DNA of 44,861 bases, from contig JBBHKE010000276.1 of NCBI GenBank assembly GCA_037447655.1, forward strand, positions 188,001 to 232,861, written 5' to 3'. This DNA is from Zygnema cylindricum. Its lineage: Eukaryota; Streptophyta; Zygnematophyceae; Zygnematales; Zygnemataceae. Positions 1-9,851 of this stretch are shown here, one piece after another. The notes under the pieces are model-generated. The model was not told the DNA's origin. It saw only the letters and a program-made list of their open reading frames with translations, and did no database searches. The position numbers and the translations under genes are program-made. Position 1 is the stretch's first letter; the number at the start of each line of letters is the position of its first letter.

Positions 1-1253
1 TCAGCTGAGTAAAAATCTTGTCTCTACGTCTGTGTTAGATGACAAAGAGTTTGATACCTTCACTAGAAAGTGAGTCTTTACAGCTAAGTATGGGGATGAA
101 GTTTACTTCACGGCAGATAAGGGTAGCCAAGGAATGTTTAGGCTTAACCTGAGTAATGAAGAGAAGAATACTTATTATGTTGGTGTTCCTAAGTTTATTA
201 TTTGGCATAAACGATTAGGGCATGTGCATTTTGATAGGTTGAGGGAAATGAAAAAGCTTGGGATGGTAGAAGGAATTCAGTTTGGGGATAATGAAATGAT
301 GAATGATTGTAGTGGCTGTGCTCAAGGTAAGGCTCACAGCCTTCCCTTACCCAAAGCTGCCACATATGGAGGTGAGAAAGTACTAGATCTAGTCCACACA
401 AATATCTGGGGACCTACAAAAGTGCATTCGATTGGAGGAAAGATGTTTATGTTGACAATAACCGATGACTGGTTTAGATACTCTATAGTCTACTTCTTCA
501 AACAAAGTCTGAAACATCAACTTACTTGAAAGAATATAAAGCTTGGAGTGAGAAGTTGCATGGAAACCCCATTAAAAGGATAAGGATTGATAATGGGGGG
601 GGGAATATACCTCTAACCAGTTTGAGGAATAATTGAGAGATGAGGGAGTTCAGCACCACAAAACCGTATGATGTAACCTAGAACAAAATTGGGTAGTTGA
701 GAGGTTGAACCGAACACTAAGAGATATTGCATGTAGTATGTTGGCCGACAAGAAAAAAGGAAAGAGATTTTGGGCAGAGGCCATGAATTGTGCCAACTAC
801 ATTAAGAATAGAGTCCTTACCTCAGTTGTAACAAGAATGACACCATATGAGAGATGGGTGGGAAGGAAACCAGATATCTCTCACCTTAAAGTATTCGGTA
901 GCCAAGTTTACAGTCTTGACACGGGTAAGAAAACCTGGAAACTAGATGCTAAGGGAAAACACGGATACTTTGTAGGATATAATGAGGATGTCAAGGGATA
1001 TAGAGTCTATGACTCAGTTAAGAGAGATATCATTCCGGTCAAACACCTAGTTGTCAAGGATGAAGGGAAGTCATTTGACCCTTTTAAATATACCAAAAAG
1101 ATAAGGATCATATTTGAGGTTGAAGGTGAGGAGGAATCCATCCTTCTCGAAAGGGACATGAGTGAAATAAGGATTGCAGATTCAGGGGAGATCCAAGACA
1201 TTGGCAATCCACCGAAAACCTCACATATTCATATAGACTTCGAGGAGATATAA
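1..1253 (+). pseudogene. Copia element A: protease end and integrase remnant
   Basis: Left-truncated Ty1/Copia polyprotein that enters from outside the window. The frame starting at base 2 reads the end of the protease and the gag-pre-integrase segment, with the HHCC zinc-binding pattern of integrase (WHKRLGH near 200-230, then CSGC near 310-320). An integrase core with TDD near 460 and DNGG near 590 follows, then VERLNRTLRDIACSML (catalytic Glu region) from about 695, and a C-terminal part with KVFG and GYNEDVKGYRVYD. It is broken by TGA at 71-73, TGA at 527-529, a G-run near 595-603 that coincides with a frame change, and further stops near 640-690. The same sequence recurs in reverse in element C. 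Clearly a dead copy; integrase identity is secure, exact breakpoints are not. Confidence 0.85.
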
Positions 1254-1415
1254 AAGGAGGAACAAGACCCGACTTCCATGGATAGGGGATCTCGATGAGA
1301 CAGTAAGGAGAAATCCAAGAACTCCCTCCATCCCAGCTTCAAAGTTTGAGGGGGGGAGAAGGAGCAGCAAAAGGATCCAAGAAAAACAAGCGCCTCACAA
1401 GGTAACTAAGCTATC

Positions 1416-3007
1416 TCACCCAAATGAGCTTGAGTCATACTCGTAGGCAGTATACAGTCCGGAGAAAGATAGATGGATTAGAGCCATAAATGATGAGATG
1501 GCCTCTATCATGGAAGCAAATACTTGGGAACTAGGGGATTGTCCTCCGGACAGAAAACCGATTGGCTGTAAATTGGTGTATAAACTAAAACTGAACCAAG
1601 ATAATACTATTGAGAGGTATAAGGCTCGATTGGTAGCAAATGGGTTCACCCAAAAGGAGGGGATTGACTATGAGGAGACTTTTGCTCCAATTTTTCCGTT
1701 CCCATCAGTAAGGATTCTCCTAAGTGTGGCAGCAGCAGAAGACATGGAAATACAGTAGATGGATATTAAGACTGCTTTTCTTAATGTTGAGTTAGAGGAA
1801 GAAATTTTCATGAGGCAACCATAGGGATTTGTGGAAAAAGAAGAAGAGAGCAAAGTCTGCAGGCTCATAATGTCCTTAAATAGACTGAAGCAAGCTCCCT
1901 GACAATGGAACAAGAAACTAGATGAGTTTCTCACCGGTCTGGGATATATCCGGATCAGCTTTGACCATTTTATATATATGTTTGAAGATGAGAATGGTGT
2001 CATTTTTATTGCAATTTTTGTGGATGATCTGCTTGTGTTGAGTAAATCTTTGTAAAAGATTAATAGGCTAAAGAAAGATCTTAGAAGCATATATGATATG
2101 AAGGATTTACGTGAGGCAAGATACATTTTGGGTATTCAAATGAAGAGAGATAGGGGGAAAAAGATTATTAGACTTACTCAGAAAGAAGCAATAGGTAATA
2201 TGCTTGAGAAATTCTAGATGGAAAAGGCAAAACTCCCATGGTCTTGAAAAAAAATAAGTGATGGAGTGTAGATTTTGGAGTTATGATCTTAGACAATTCG
2301 ATGAGTCTTGAGGAGAGAGAGTTTATAAATTCTATCCTTATAGACAAGTCGTAGGAAGTTTGATCTATTTTATGAACTGTACCAGGCCGGACATAGCGGT
2401 TGTAGTTGGAGTCCTCAATATGAGTCTTAATGATCCTAGGAAGAGATAATGGGAGGCAGCCAAGAGAGTCATGAGATATCTGGTGGGAACCAAAGAGTTT
2501 TGGTTGCATTTGGGAGGGGAGCACACTGACATCACTACTTGGAGTGATGCCAGTTATTGGGATGTACCTATGAGAAGATGCACTTCTGGGTATGTATTGT
2601 ATGTGGGGGATAGTGCTTGCTGTTGGAGCAGTAAGCAACAAAAGGTGGTGGCTCAGTCTACTATGGAGGTTGAGTATATGGCCTTTTGTTCTGCTGTGAA
2701 AGAATTGATGTGGGTCGAGTCCTTGTTGCAAGAACTAGGGTATATGAAGGAGGGAGTGCATGAAGTGTTTTGTGATAATCAAGCTGCCATTGCAATTGCA
2801 GCTAATCTAAATCATCATTTCAAAGCTAAGCATATGGACATAAGATTGAGTTTTGTGACGGAAAAAGTTGAGAATAAGATTGTGAATCTTGTATATAAAT
2901 CTGATAAGGAAATGGTGGCTGATATGATGACAAAACCAATGCCCTCTCCTAAATTGAAATATTGCAGAGAAAAATGTGGACTAAAACTGAAGTTAAAATT
3001 AGACTAG
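1416..3007 (+). pseudogene. Copia element A: reverse transcriptase and RNase H remnant
   Basis: Continuation of element A pol. The RT begins with W-x-x-A-x-x-D-E and KLVYKLKLNQD, then YKARLVANGFTQKEGIDYEE and, across a TAG at 1756-1758, MDIKTAFLN. VDDLLVLSK near 2020-2045 is the YVDD-type active-site box. Further stops lie near 1822, 1900, 2053 and 2215. The RNase H part (2471-3007) is a single open 178-codon stretch with TTWSDASYWD, SGYVLYVG, STMEVEYMA, VFCDNQAAIAIA and the C-terminal ADMMTKPM motif of plant Copia elements. Multiple in-frame stops make the whole non-functional; the open RNase H segment is probably chance survival. Confidence 0.88.
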
Positions 3008-3020
3008 AAAATAAAGGGAG
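3008..3020 (+). other. Polypurine tract of element A
   Basis: Purine-rich AAAATAAAGGGAG lies immediately before the LTR start, the standard position for plus-strand priming in LTR retrotransposons. Element B has the equivalent tract at 5721-5734 before LTR2. Confidence 0.6.
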
Positions 3021-3198
3021 TATTGAAATTAATAGATTTCTAAAGTATTTTCTAGGTATAAATATGTTAGTATAAAAGGAAAAAGAAAAGGATGGACAAC
3101 GAGCCTCCACCTCCTCTCTCTAGCCCCCATACTTGTTAACCATGGCTGTCTTAGTTCCACAGGCAGTTATTTTTAGTAGGATACTATTTAGATACTAG

Positions 3199-3280
3199 AC
3201 GGACCCAGGATTTGATCCCGGTACCTGCCGTCCGTCAAGTTGGCCGGTAGCGGTCAGCTTTATCCTATTAGACTATGACC
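3199..3280 (-). other. Antisense tRNA-like unit in LTR1 (degenerate)
   Basis: On the reverse strand this reads an A-box-like AGGATAAAGC and, about 40 bases on, a B-box-like GGGATCAAATCC, then GGGTCCGTC. It occupies the same place as the clearer unit in LTR3 (10556-10636). Probably a decayed Pol III-type promoter or a captured tRNA-like sequence, not a working tRNA. Confidence 0.4.
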
Positions 3281-3801
3281 AATGCTAAATGCTATAGGGT
3301 GTGATAGATATATATTTATTTAGGAGATAACGAATTAATTTAACTGAAACAGTATACGGCATGCATAGATATAGTTTTGTAAAGTATGAAGTACGATACT
3401 ATTTCGAAACGGATACCACGCATTTTGTTTCAATAGCCAAACGAATATTGCGGAAGTATTTATAACGGCTGATATTGCATTTCGGTTCATATCCAACAGC
3501 GCACATCATCGCCAAAATCCTGGAGTGGTCAGTGTGGCTTTTTGTGACATGGCATAACCTGGCGCCACGTGGAGAGATCACATTTGGTCGCGGGAATTCC
3601 GAGGAACCTATGGACGAGTAAAAAGAGGGCACGCGTCCACGTAATAGCCTTGTCGTACATTTGTCGTACAAAAGGTACACCGGCAGTAGTACTTTTTGGT
3701 ACAGTACAGCAATATAATTGGTCCGTACTCCAGTAGATAGAAGTTATTAGAGGGAATCAGGACTTAGTGTTTTTAGAAACAGTGCTCCCCTCGATGGTTT
3801 G

Positions 3802-3809
3802 TATAAAAT
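3802..3809 (+). promoter_or_regulatory. TATA box of LTR1
   Basis: TATAAAAT sits about 220 bases before the LTR end. LTR2 has TATATAAA at 6482-6489 at the equivalent place and LTR3 has reverse-strand TATAAATT at 10053-10060. Conserved position in three LTR copies supports an RNA polymerase II start. Confidence 0.5.
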
Positions 3810-4046
3810 AGGCATCTTTGCCACCCCATAACTTATCGATTGGTCGGCCGTTTTTAGTGATTCTTTTTGCTACGGACTCAAGGGGATCAACGGTACACAG
3901 GGGTGCAGTCAAATTGGCAGTTTGTCTTCTTGGGCAACAGTGGTTGTGGCTTGAAGTGGGTTAGTTAAAAACTATCTTGAGGCTTTCTATATTCTGTAGT
4001 CCAATGGAGGACACAGAATTGCAGGCTCTCGGCTACGGTTCCACTT

Positions 4047-4906
4047 GTGGGGACTATAAATAAACCAAAAACTGAAGAAAACGGCAAAAAAAATTGGGAA
4101 TATAAAAACACCATAGCAAAACATCTCATACTTAGATATGTGTCTAAGTCCACATCTATCACTCTTTTAAATCTAACGAAGTCTTCGGAAATATGGGATA
4201 CACTAATTCAGATTTATAAGAGTGAAACTATATAGAGGCAACAATTAGTTAAACAGGAAATAGAGGCCTATGTTTATAAAGGCAGTAGCATGATAGAGTT
4301 TTGCAATCATATTGCTGCATTATATGTTGAGTTTGCTAGTGCAGGTTATATAGAATCTGAGGTGAGAAAGATTAACACACTAATCATAAAACTTCCAGAT
4401 GAGTACAAAGACATAATTTACCGTATGCAAGCAATGGATTGCTCCTCATGGACTTGGAGCATTACCATAGGGATGATTCTTGTGATGGAAAGCACTTTAG
4501 AGCTTCGTAGGGGAAGTGACTAGGTGAATGCACTAACAGCTGGTGGTGACTGGCGGAAGCGTGATGAGAGGAACAGTGGTGACGAGCGGAAGCATGATAA
4601 GAGGAAAGACGGTGTCGAGCGGAAGCGAGATGAGAGGAAGAAAGACAAAAGTAAACCTTATAGAACTTCGGTGGAAAGAGAGGGAGAGGAAAAAAAAGCG
4701 GAGCTTTGAAAAAATGGGTTTGCTTCTGTTGTAGGGAACCGGGTCATTATATAGAGAAATGCCCTTGCTTAGAAGAACTTAGAAGTTCGTATGTGAATGA
4801 GGAGGAAGAAGGTGAAGAGGAGAAAGAGGATGAAGATATTTTGCAGCTTCTTCACATCGGTAGAATGGAGAAGAGAGAAAATCACACAGAAATTCCACGA
4901 ATGTAA
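4047..4906 (+). pseudogene. Copia element B gag with zinc knuckle (broken)
   Basis: Gag (UBN2-type capsid domain) of a Copia element, starting soon after LTR1. The core reads TIAKHLILRYV, EIWDTLIQIYKS, MIEFCNHIAALYVEFASAGY and INTLIIKLPDEYKDIIY, closely parallel to gag of element C. In-frame stops fall at 4233-4235 and 4521-4523; a charged repeat RKRDERN/ERKHDKR spans 4540-4680. The zinc knuckle CFCCREPGHYIEKC (CX2CX4HX4C) is in another frame from 4706, so a frameshift separates capsid and nucleocapsid. Initiation at 4047 is a guess. Confidence 0.8.
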
Positions 4907-4959
4907 CAATGTGCTTTTGGAGGTATAAAGGAAGTAAAGAGAGAGGGGGAACTTGAGGA

Positions 4960-5693
4960 TGTCAAGGAGTGTAGAGTGTATGACTTAGAAATGAGAAAGG
5001 TCAGATCTAGGATCCATAATTTAAAATGGGAAAAATAAAAATAATGGGGATAATTTCATAGATAATTTGGAAACATAAAACTGGTCGGAAAGGGAGACTT
5101 CAACGGATTCAAAGGATAGGGGAGAAAAGGAATATTTGATGAAAGGTTTAGGGGAGGAGAAATATATTTTGGGAATAAAAATAGAAAGTGATAGTAAAAA
5201 GAATTCCATGGGAGAGAGCGAGGAAAGTTTAGAAAATGGGGTAATTATCATGGAAAAAATTATGAGTCCGGAAGATGTATAAGTTATGAAAACTTTAAAA
5301 GCGACTAGTGATTTTTGGGAAATTTTGGGGGAGGATGGATTTGACATCACTCATGGGAGTGATGCCATTTATGAAGGTGTGCCTGTAAAAGGGTTAGCAT
5401 CTGGGTATGTGTTGCAAACTGGGGATGGGGCTAGCTGTTTGAACTGCAAGTGGGAATCTAGTTTTTGCTCGGATGAAAAAGGGATGAAGTGGATAAAATC
5501 CTTGCTCCAAGAGCCTGGATTTATGAAAAATGGCATGCAAAATAAAATGTGTGATGAAATTTTTATTTGGGTTCATCTAGGACACTGTTTCAAATACGAT
5601 TCTATTTTTTTAAAGTTTTATGAAAAGAAAAGAAAAAGAAAAAAAAGGGGGGGGAGCGTGTTTGTTGTTGATTGTTTTTTTTTGTGTTATTAA
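4960..5693 (+). pseudogene. Copia element B: deleted pol remnant (integrase tail, RT tail, RNase H)
   Basis: Short blocks in the right order but without the sequence between them. CRVYDLEMRK near 4970 matches the integrase tail of A, LMKGLGEEKYILGIKIESD near 5140-5190 matches the end of A's RT, and 5283-5580 matches A's RNase H start (MKTLKATSDFWEILGE, THGSDAIYEGVP, SGYVLQTGDGASC). The protease, most of integrase and the RT catalytic core are absent. This is an internally deleted, non-autonomous derivative whose reading frame ends in lysine-rich low complexity. Confidence 0.7.
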
Positions 5694-5734
5694 GTGTGAG
5701 TTGAAAGAAAAAGTAGACTAGAAAACAACGGGAG

Positions 5735-6720
5735 TGTTGAAACTTAAGTAATTTCTAGGTCTGTGTTAGGATAGAAAAGAGCAGAGGCAGTCTGCCTCTA
5801 ACTCCTTTCTCTAAGCCCTCACACTTGCTGTAGTCACTAAAGGCTGCATAGGGAGCTAGAGCCATGGCTGCCTAGGCTTTCTGGAGAGACATGAGTAGTT
5901 TCTAATAGATTTACCAAAAGGTGATTGACGGACCCAAGATTTTATCCTGGTACCTACCGTCTGTTAGAATAACCGGCAGCGTTATCCTATAGTCTAGGAA
6001 CTGTGCTATGATACGTGGGGAATATTTAAACAATTAAACGTAGGACATTTTATTTAACTAATGAAAGTACCGTGGTACATAGAACATGTCGTAATCTATT
6101 GTACCGCACGAAATAAATGGTGCAAACATTTATTTCAACGGCTTACTTTAAAAGGCGATCTAATCGGACTGCCGTGGTTAGCGTCGGCTTCGCGGAAAGG
6201 ACAAGTTGGCGGTTTGCGCACGTCGCCACTCCAGATGACACGTGGCAACATCATACGAGATTACAAAATATCCGCAACGGAAGACAACAAATTCGGATGT
6301 GACAAATGTCGCATTATGGCTGTGTCGTACAATTTCCGTACATAAAGTACTCCGACACATGTACTTTCCTGTACGGTACAGTCTTGTGATTGGTCGGTAT
6401 TTCAATAGTAGGGGATTTAGAGAGGGCTTTAGGACTTAAAATATTTTGGGTTGGTAGCCGCCTCTCCCAAAGAGCATCCTGTATATAAAGCTAACTTTGG
6501 CCAGCCATAACAACTAACTCAATTGACCATTTTCAGTGATTTTTTTTGTTGCGGACTCAAGCGAGTCCACCCTACACAGGGGTGTAGTTGGTCAGAGTGT
6601 TTGCCTGCCAGGGTGGCTGCATTTCTAAGGGAAAGTCAAAGTGGGGAATGTTATCCAAAACTCATATTCTAACAGTACATTTTGTGGTGGAACTGAGCAC
6701 ACAGAAAGTATTATTTCACA
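5735..6720 (+). repeat. Family-I LTR, copy 2 (3' LTR of B)
   Basis: Begins TGTTGAAACTTAAG straight after a purine tract and shares blocks with LTR1 and LTR3: the antisense tRNA-like segment (5928-6005), a GTACAG-rich part near 6340-6390, TATATAAA at 6482-6489, GCGGACTCAAGCGAGTCC near 6550 and CACAGGGGTG. The 3' edge is blurred because the sequence departs from LTR1 after 6674 and enters a 29-bp tandem duplication at 6691-6748. The end given is approximate. Confidence 0.6.
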
Positions 6721-6748
6721 ACTGAGCACACAGAAAGTCTTATTTCAC
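6691..6748 (+). repeat. 29-bp direct tandem duplication
   Basis: AACTGAGCACACAGAAAGT-x-TTATTTCAC occurs twice head to tail with one mismatch (6691-6719, 6720-6748), at the blurred right edge of LTR2. Confidence 0.85.
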
Positions 6749-6890
6749 AGGGGTGAAGCTCTAATGGGGTTTTCATTGTCAAGGGGTCAATCATTTGGGT
6801 TTATATAAACTTGGAGACGGTACTATCTAGATTATATTCATTGGACCTGCCAATTCTGTGTGGCAATGGAGCCCATTGAATTGCAGTAAG

Positions 6891-7214
6891 CATTTTTCTT
6901 TTCATTACTCACGTTAAGCCTAAACATTCCTTGGCTACCGTTATCTGCCGTGAAGTAAACTTCATCCCCATACTTAGATGTAAAGACTCCTTTTCTAGTG
7001 AAGGTATCAAACTCTTTCTCATCTAACACAAACGTAGAGACAAGATTTTTACTCAGCTGAGGAATGTAGAGTACATCTAAGAAGGTGAGTATATAAGTCT
7101 TACCCTCCACTAAGACTTTCAGATCTACCGACCCCTCTAGATCTGTGGTAACCACTCTCCCATCCCCATACTCTATCACTACAGTAGGGATCTTGTTAGC
7201 TACGTAAAGAGGTG
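6891..7214 (-). pseudogene. Copia element C protease C-terminal part
   Basis: Reverse reading gives IPTVVIEYGDGRVVTTDLEG, YILTFLDVLYIPQLSKNLVS and DEKEFDTFTRKGVFTSKYGDE, the second half of the Copia aspartic protease and the approach to the gag-pre-integrase domain. Bases 1-180 of the window (element A) match it in the opposite direction. A small frame slip separates it from the N-terminal protease part, and a solo LTR lies between them. It ends abruptly near 6893 at sequence that looks like an LTR end. Confidence 0.75.
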
Positions 7215-7219
7215 CTTAT

Positions 7220-8577
7220 TGTTGTTCTTTGGTCTAAAATAGACCGCAGAAGCGACCCAAACTATCATGCAAGAAGCTAAGCAAAAATAGGTCGACGAAC
7301 AATCATATGAAATGCATCCTCCATATGCGTACACAGACGCAACAAACAACATTTAGGGTTTCATGGAATAATCAACATAAATAAACCCTATGACAACATC
7401 TAAGGTTTGATGGAATAATCGACATAAACAAACCCTAGGACAAATGCATAAATAATGCATATCAAACAAACATAAAATAACATAAATAAATAATAACAAA
7501 AAGAGTGCAATCTCACATAAACATTAGATAAACAAAAGTATATCAATAAACATATTACTCAAATGCATGACCTAATCGGCAACCCTAAAAGTCTACATCT
7601 TCGGTCCCCACTTTACTAACCAGCATTGATTATTTATTCTAATGAAGCTCAAATCTATATATACACTTGTGAGCTGTTAACAAATCACTAAGTGTCAAAA
7701 TAACCAACGTAAATTACGTAACTGTCATTAAATCAAACTAATCGTAAGCGTACACCTGAAAGTCAAGCAATCGTAAGCGTACACTTGTCTGCAAATACGA
7801 CACATAAATTAAAGTGTCGATATCCTCATTAATCACGTAAAATATAACTATTTTAATCAACACTAAATCATTAATTCAAATAAGACAAAACATTGATGCT
7901 TCAAATATTTACACCGACGCATCCAAAAATCCGCGTCATAAGTGACAACTTGCTTAGTCACTTGTCGATAAGTCCACGTAGTGAACCGACATCGCATATG
8001 TACGGTCCACTAGATAATGTGTCATAAAAACAATGTGGTCCCTTAAAAATCGGCGGACGCCATCCGCCTTCCACGTGTACCACGAACCACTTGTCAAACA
8101 ATCCGTACCATACAAATCTTGTCCGTACCGAAATCACGTACTTCGTCATAAATGTCGCGTGTCAAATACGACGCTCCGTACCGGCGGCGTCACATTTAAT
8201 AAATGCGGTCTGTCGCATTATGTTTCATATGGCCGGCGTACTTTTCAAATCCTTCGAATATTTCAAATCGAATCGCGAAGCGATCCGCCGTCCATTTCCA
8301 TTTCGTATTTTTTGTACGCTTCTTCGCGTCACTTAATTTGTACTTTTTCGTCACCTTAAATTCATATTTCATATCGGATCGCTTCGCGATCCGCCGTACA
8401 TTTTCAAATGTTTGTTCGCGCCACTCACACGTAACTTTAATTTTGCTCGTACACTTACTCCCCCAATCCACAAATCCTTTCGAACCTCCACAGTATATAA
8501 CGTAAATATATACGCACGAAACGTCGCGTGCGCATCAAATTTCACATACGCACGAAACTAAATCTTCAAAAACAACA
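7220..8577. mobile_element. Solo LTR, family II, inserted in protease of element C
   Basis: A 1358-bp insertion starting TGTTGTTCTTTGG and ending CAAAAACAACA, so the ends are TG...CA with a TGTTGTT/AACAACA inverted match. It is flanked by a perfect 5-bp duplication CTTAT (7215-7219 and 8578-8582). No coding domain, primer site or polypurine tract is visible inside, which fits a single LTR left by recombination. TATATAA at 8494-8500 is a possible promoter. The last 700 bp resemble the insertion at 16826-18093. Confidence 0.82.
7353..7447 (+). repeat. About 47-bp imperfect tandem duplication in solo LTR
   Basis: Two head-to-tail copies share GGAATAATC-x-ACATAAA-x-AAACCCTA-x-GACAA; the start-to-start distance is 47 bases (about 7354 and 7401). 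Confidence 0.6.
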
Positions 8578-8582
8578 CTTAT

Positions 8583-8905
8583 CACGACACATATGCATGG
8601 ATGCACCTGAGTTGATGATCCATCCTTCCTGCAAAGCTTCCCAAATTGCTCCGAGAGCACACTTCTGTTTCCGAGGGATCTCTTTCTCCTCCAACCTCTC
8701 GTCAAGAAGAAGCTCCCCATCCTCCTCCTCAGAGGACTCGTACTCCGTTTCTCCTTTCATTTTTGTGACCACAAGTGCGTTCTTCTTCCCTCTGGAATAC
8801 CCTCTCCACGGTTCTCTTGGAGCCTCAGCTCCAACAGCTTAACACAATCCGCGATCAAGTGTCCCGGCTTTTTACAAAAATGGCAAAGACCCTTTAGGGG
8901 CCTTA
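8583..8905 (-). pseudogene. Copia element C zinc knuckle and protease N-terminus
   Basis: On the reverse strand, CHFCKKPGHLIADC near 8900-8855 is an intact CX2CX4HX4C nucleocapsid knuckle. A charged linker and WIINSGASMHMCRDK follow. The last motif matches the aspartic protease D-S/T-G-A-S box, but the catalytic Asp is Asn here, so the enzyme should be inactive. The coding sequence is then cut by the solo LTR at 8577. A frame change separates knuckle and gag. Confidence 0.75.
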
Positions 8906-8956
8906 GTCCTCCAGATTGATCTCTCTCCCCTTTGAATGTTTATTCGGATCCTTCCC

Positions 8957-9703
8957 CTATCGGTTTCCTCCTGTAGCTAAAGCTTGGATGCTCTTTCCCA
9001 CTCTCATAATCTCAATTGTGTTCTCATGCATAAGTATCATCTGGACCATTGTGTTCCACTTCCATGAACTGTTAGTCATTTCGTGTACTTGGTACACTAT
9101 GTCTTCATACTCGTCGGGTAACTTCATGATGAGAGTGTTAACTTTCATCTTCATTGTACCTGTCCACCCGGCACTCTCCATCTCCATATACAAACAAGAG
9201 AGATTATTACGATAGTTTTTTATCTTTCCCCCTTTGTAAGTATAATTCCCCAACTTTTGTTCGGCCAACTGGAGCTCATGAATAGTACCAGCTCTATAGA
9301 TTTCCACCAAACTCACCCACAACTCCTCGGCCTGGTAAATGTGAAGATTAGGGGTTGCCAAAGCCTGAGTGAGGTGACTTAGAATGAAGTTTTTGGCAAC
9401 CATGTTGATGTCCTCCCACGTTTGGGTGTCGTTCTCCACAGTCTTCACGATCGCCGCTCGAGGTGCCGTGGAAATAGGAGCAATTGGAGTAAGAGGCGTC
9501 TCCTTCTCCTTCCTCTTTTCAAACACACTGCTGTCCCCATCACCTGTTTCCTCTGGTGCTGCAAAGGTTGCTGCAGCAAACCTTATTCTACCAAACCCTG
9601 GTGGAGTTCCCTGAGGTGGACGTTTCACTTGTCCGTTGACAATCCCCCAGTATCGTTTTCGCACAAAGACCCCATCATCATGGCTTCCCAATAGATGAAC
9701 CAA
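8957..9703 (-). CDS. Copia element C gag (248 codons open)
   Basis: Longest intact gag in the window. After an N-terminal FVRKRYWGIVNGQVKRPP segment comes a variable linker, then the capsid (UBN2-type) domain: TWEDINMVAKNFILSHL, AEELWVSLVEIYRAGTI, CLYMEMESAGW and VNTLIMKLPDEYEDIVY. The protein would form the virus-like particle shell. The true start probably lies upstream: a 92-bp tandem duplication (9668-9851) covering the LTR edge, primer site and first codons has shifted the frame, leaving ATG 9703 as a secondary start. Part of a dead element, so expression is doubtful. Confidence 0.75.
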   Translation of the reverse strand: MVHLLGSHDDGVFVRKRYWGIVNGQVKRPPQGTPPGFGRIRFAAATFAAPEETGDGDSSVFEKRKEKETPLTPIAPISTAPRAAIVKTVENDTQTWEDINMVAKNFILSHLTQALATPNLHIYQAEELWVSLVEIYRAGTIHELQLAEQKLGNYTYKGGKIKNYRNNLSCLYMEMESAGWTGTMKMKVNTLIMKLPDEYEDIVYQVHEMTNSSWKWNTMVQMILMHENTIEIMRVGKSIQALATGGNR

Positions 9704-9851
9704 TATCCATTGAAGGTGGGCACTGAAAAATGTGGGCCCATAATTTGCAATTTTGTGTCGACCCCATCATCATGGCTTCCCAATAGATGAACCAATATCC
9801 ATTCAAGGTGGGCACTCAAGAGGGTGGGCCCATAACTTGCAATTTTGTGTC
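9668..9851 (-). repeat. 92-bp tandem duplication over LTR edge, primer site and gag start
   Basis: Two 92-base units (9668-9759, 9760-9851) differ at a handful of sites. Each contains the last bases of LTR3, the primer site and the first gag codons. Since 92 is not a multiple of three, gag is frameshifted at its start. Confidence 0.9.
9823..9836 (-). promoter_or_regulatory. Primer binding site matching the anticodon arm of initiator tRNA-Met
   Basis: The reverse strand reads GTTATGGGCCCACC directly after the LTR end (TTGCA, one base between). Its complement GGTGGGCCCATAAC is the anticodon arm (CAT anticodon) of plant initiator tRNA-Met as I know it. Most plant Copia elements instead pair with the tRNA 3' end; internal 'half-tRNA' priming is known for Drosophila copia and yeast Ty5. 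A second, slightly mutated copy lies at 9731-9744 because of the 92-bp duplication. Confidence 0.75.

Larger units (their letters stand above)
3021..4023 (+). repeat. Family-I LTR, copy 1 (3' LTR of A, 5' LTR of B)
   Basis: Starts TATTGAAATT (TGTTGAAA in the other copies) right after the polypurine tract and ends CAGAATTGCA. The 1003-bp length matches LTR3 (1004 bp). TATAAAAT at 3802-3809 is the likely promoter box, and the part after it (GACTCAAGG, CACAGGGGTG) is shared with LTR2, LTR3 and LTR4. It holds an antisense tRNA-like unit at 3199-3280. The end was set from LTR3, where the primer site directly follows the same TTGCA. Confidence 0.75.
1..6720 (+). mobile_element. Composite Copia array: A internal - LTR1 - B internal - LTR2
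   Basis: Two related internal regions share one central LTR, an arrangement expected from LTR-LTR recombination between adjacent copies or from insertion into a sister element. A covers 1-3020, LTR1 3021-4023, B about 4024-5734, LTR2 5735 to about 6720. Purine-rich tracts directly precede both LTR starts. The 5' end of A lies outside the window, so target-site duplications cannot be tested. Confidence 0.7.

Noticed and set aside
8033-8505. Forward frames of 81-108 codons in the solo LTR
   Set aside because: Overlapping frames on both strands in LTR sequence; not preserved in the second copy at 17.4-18.0 kb.
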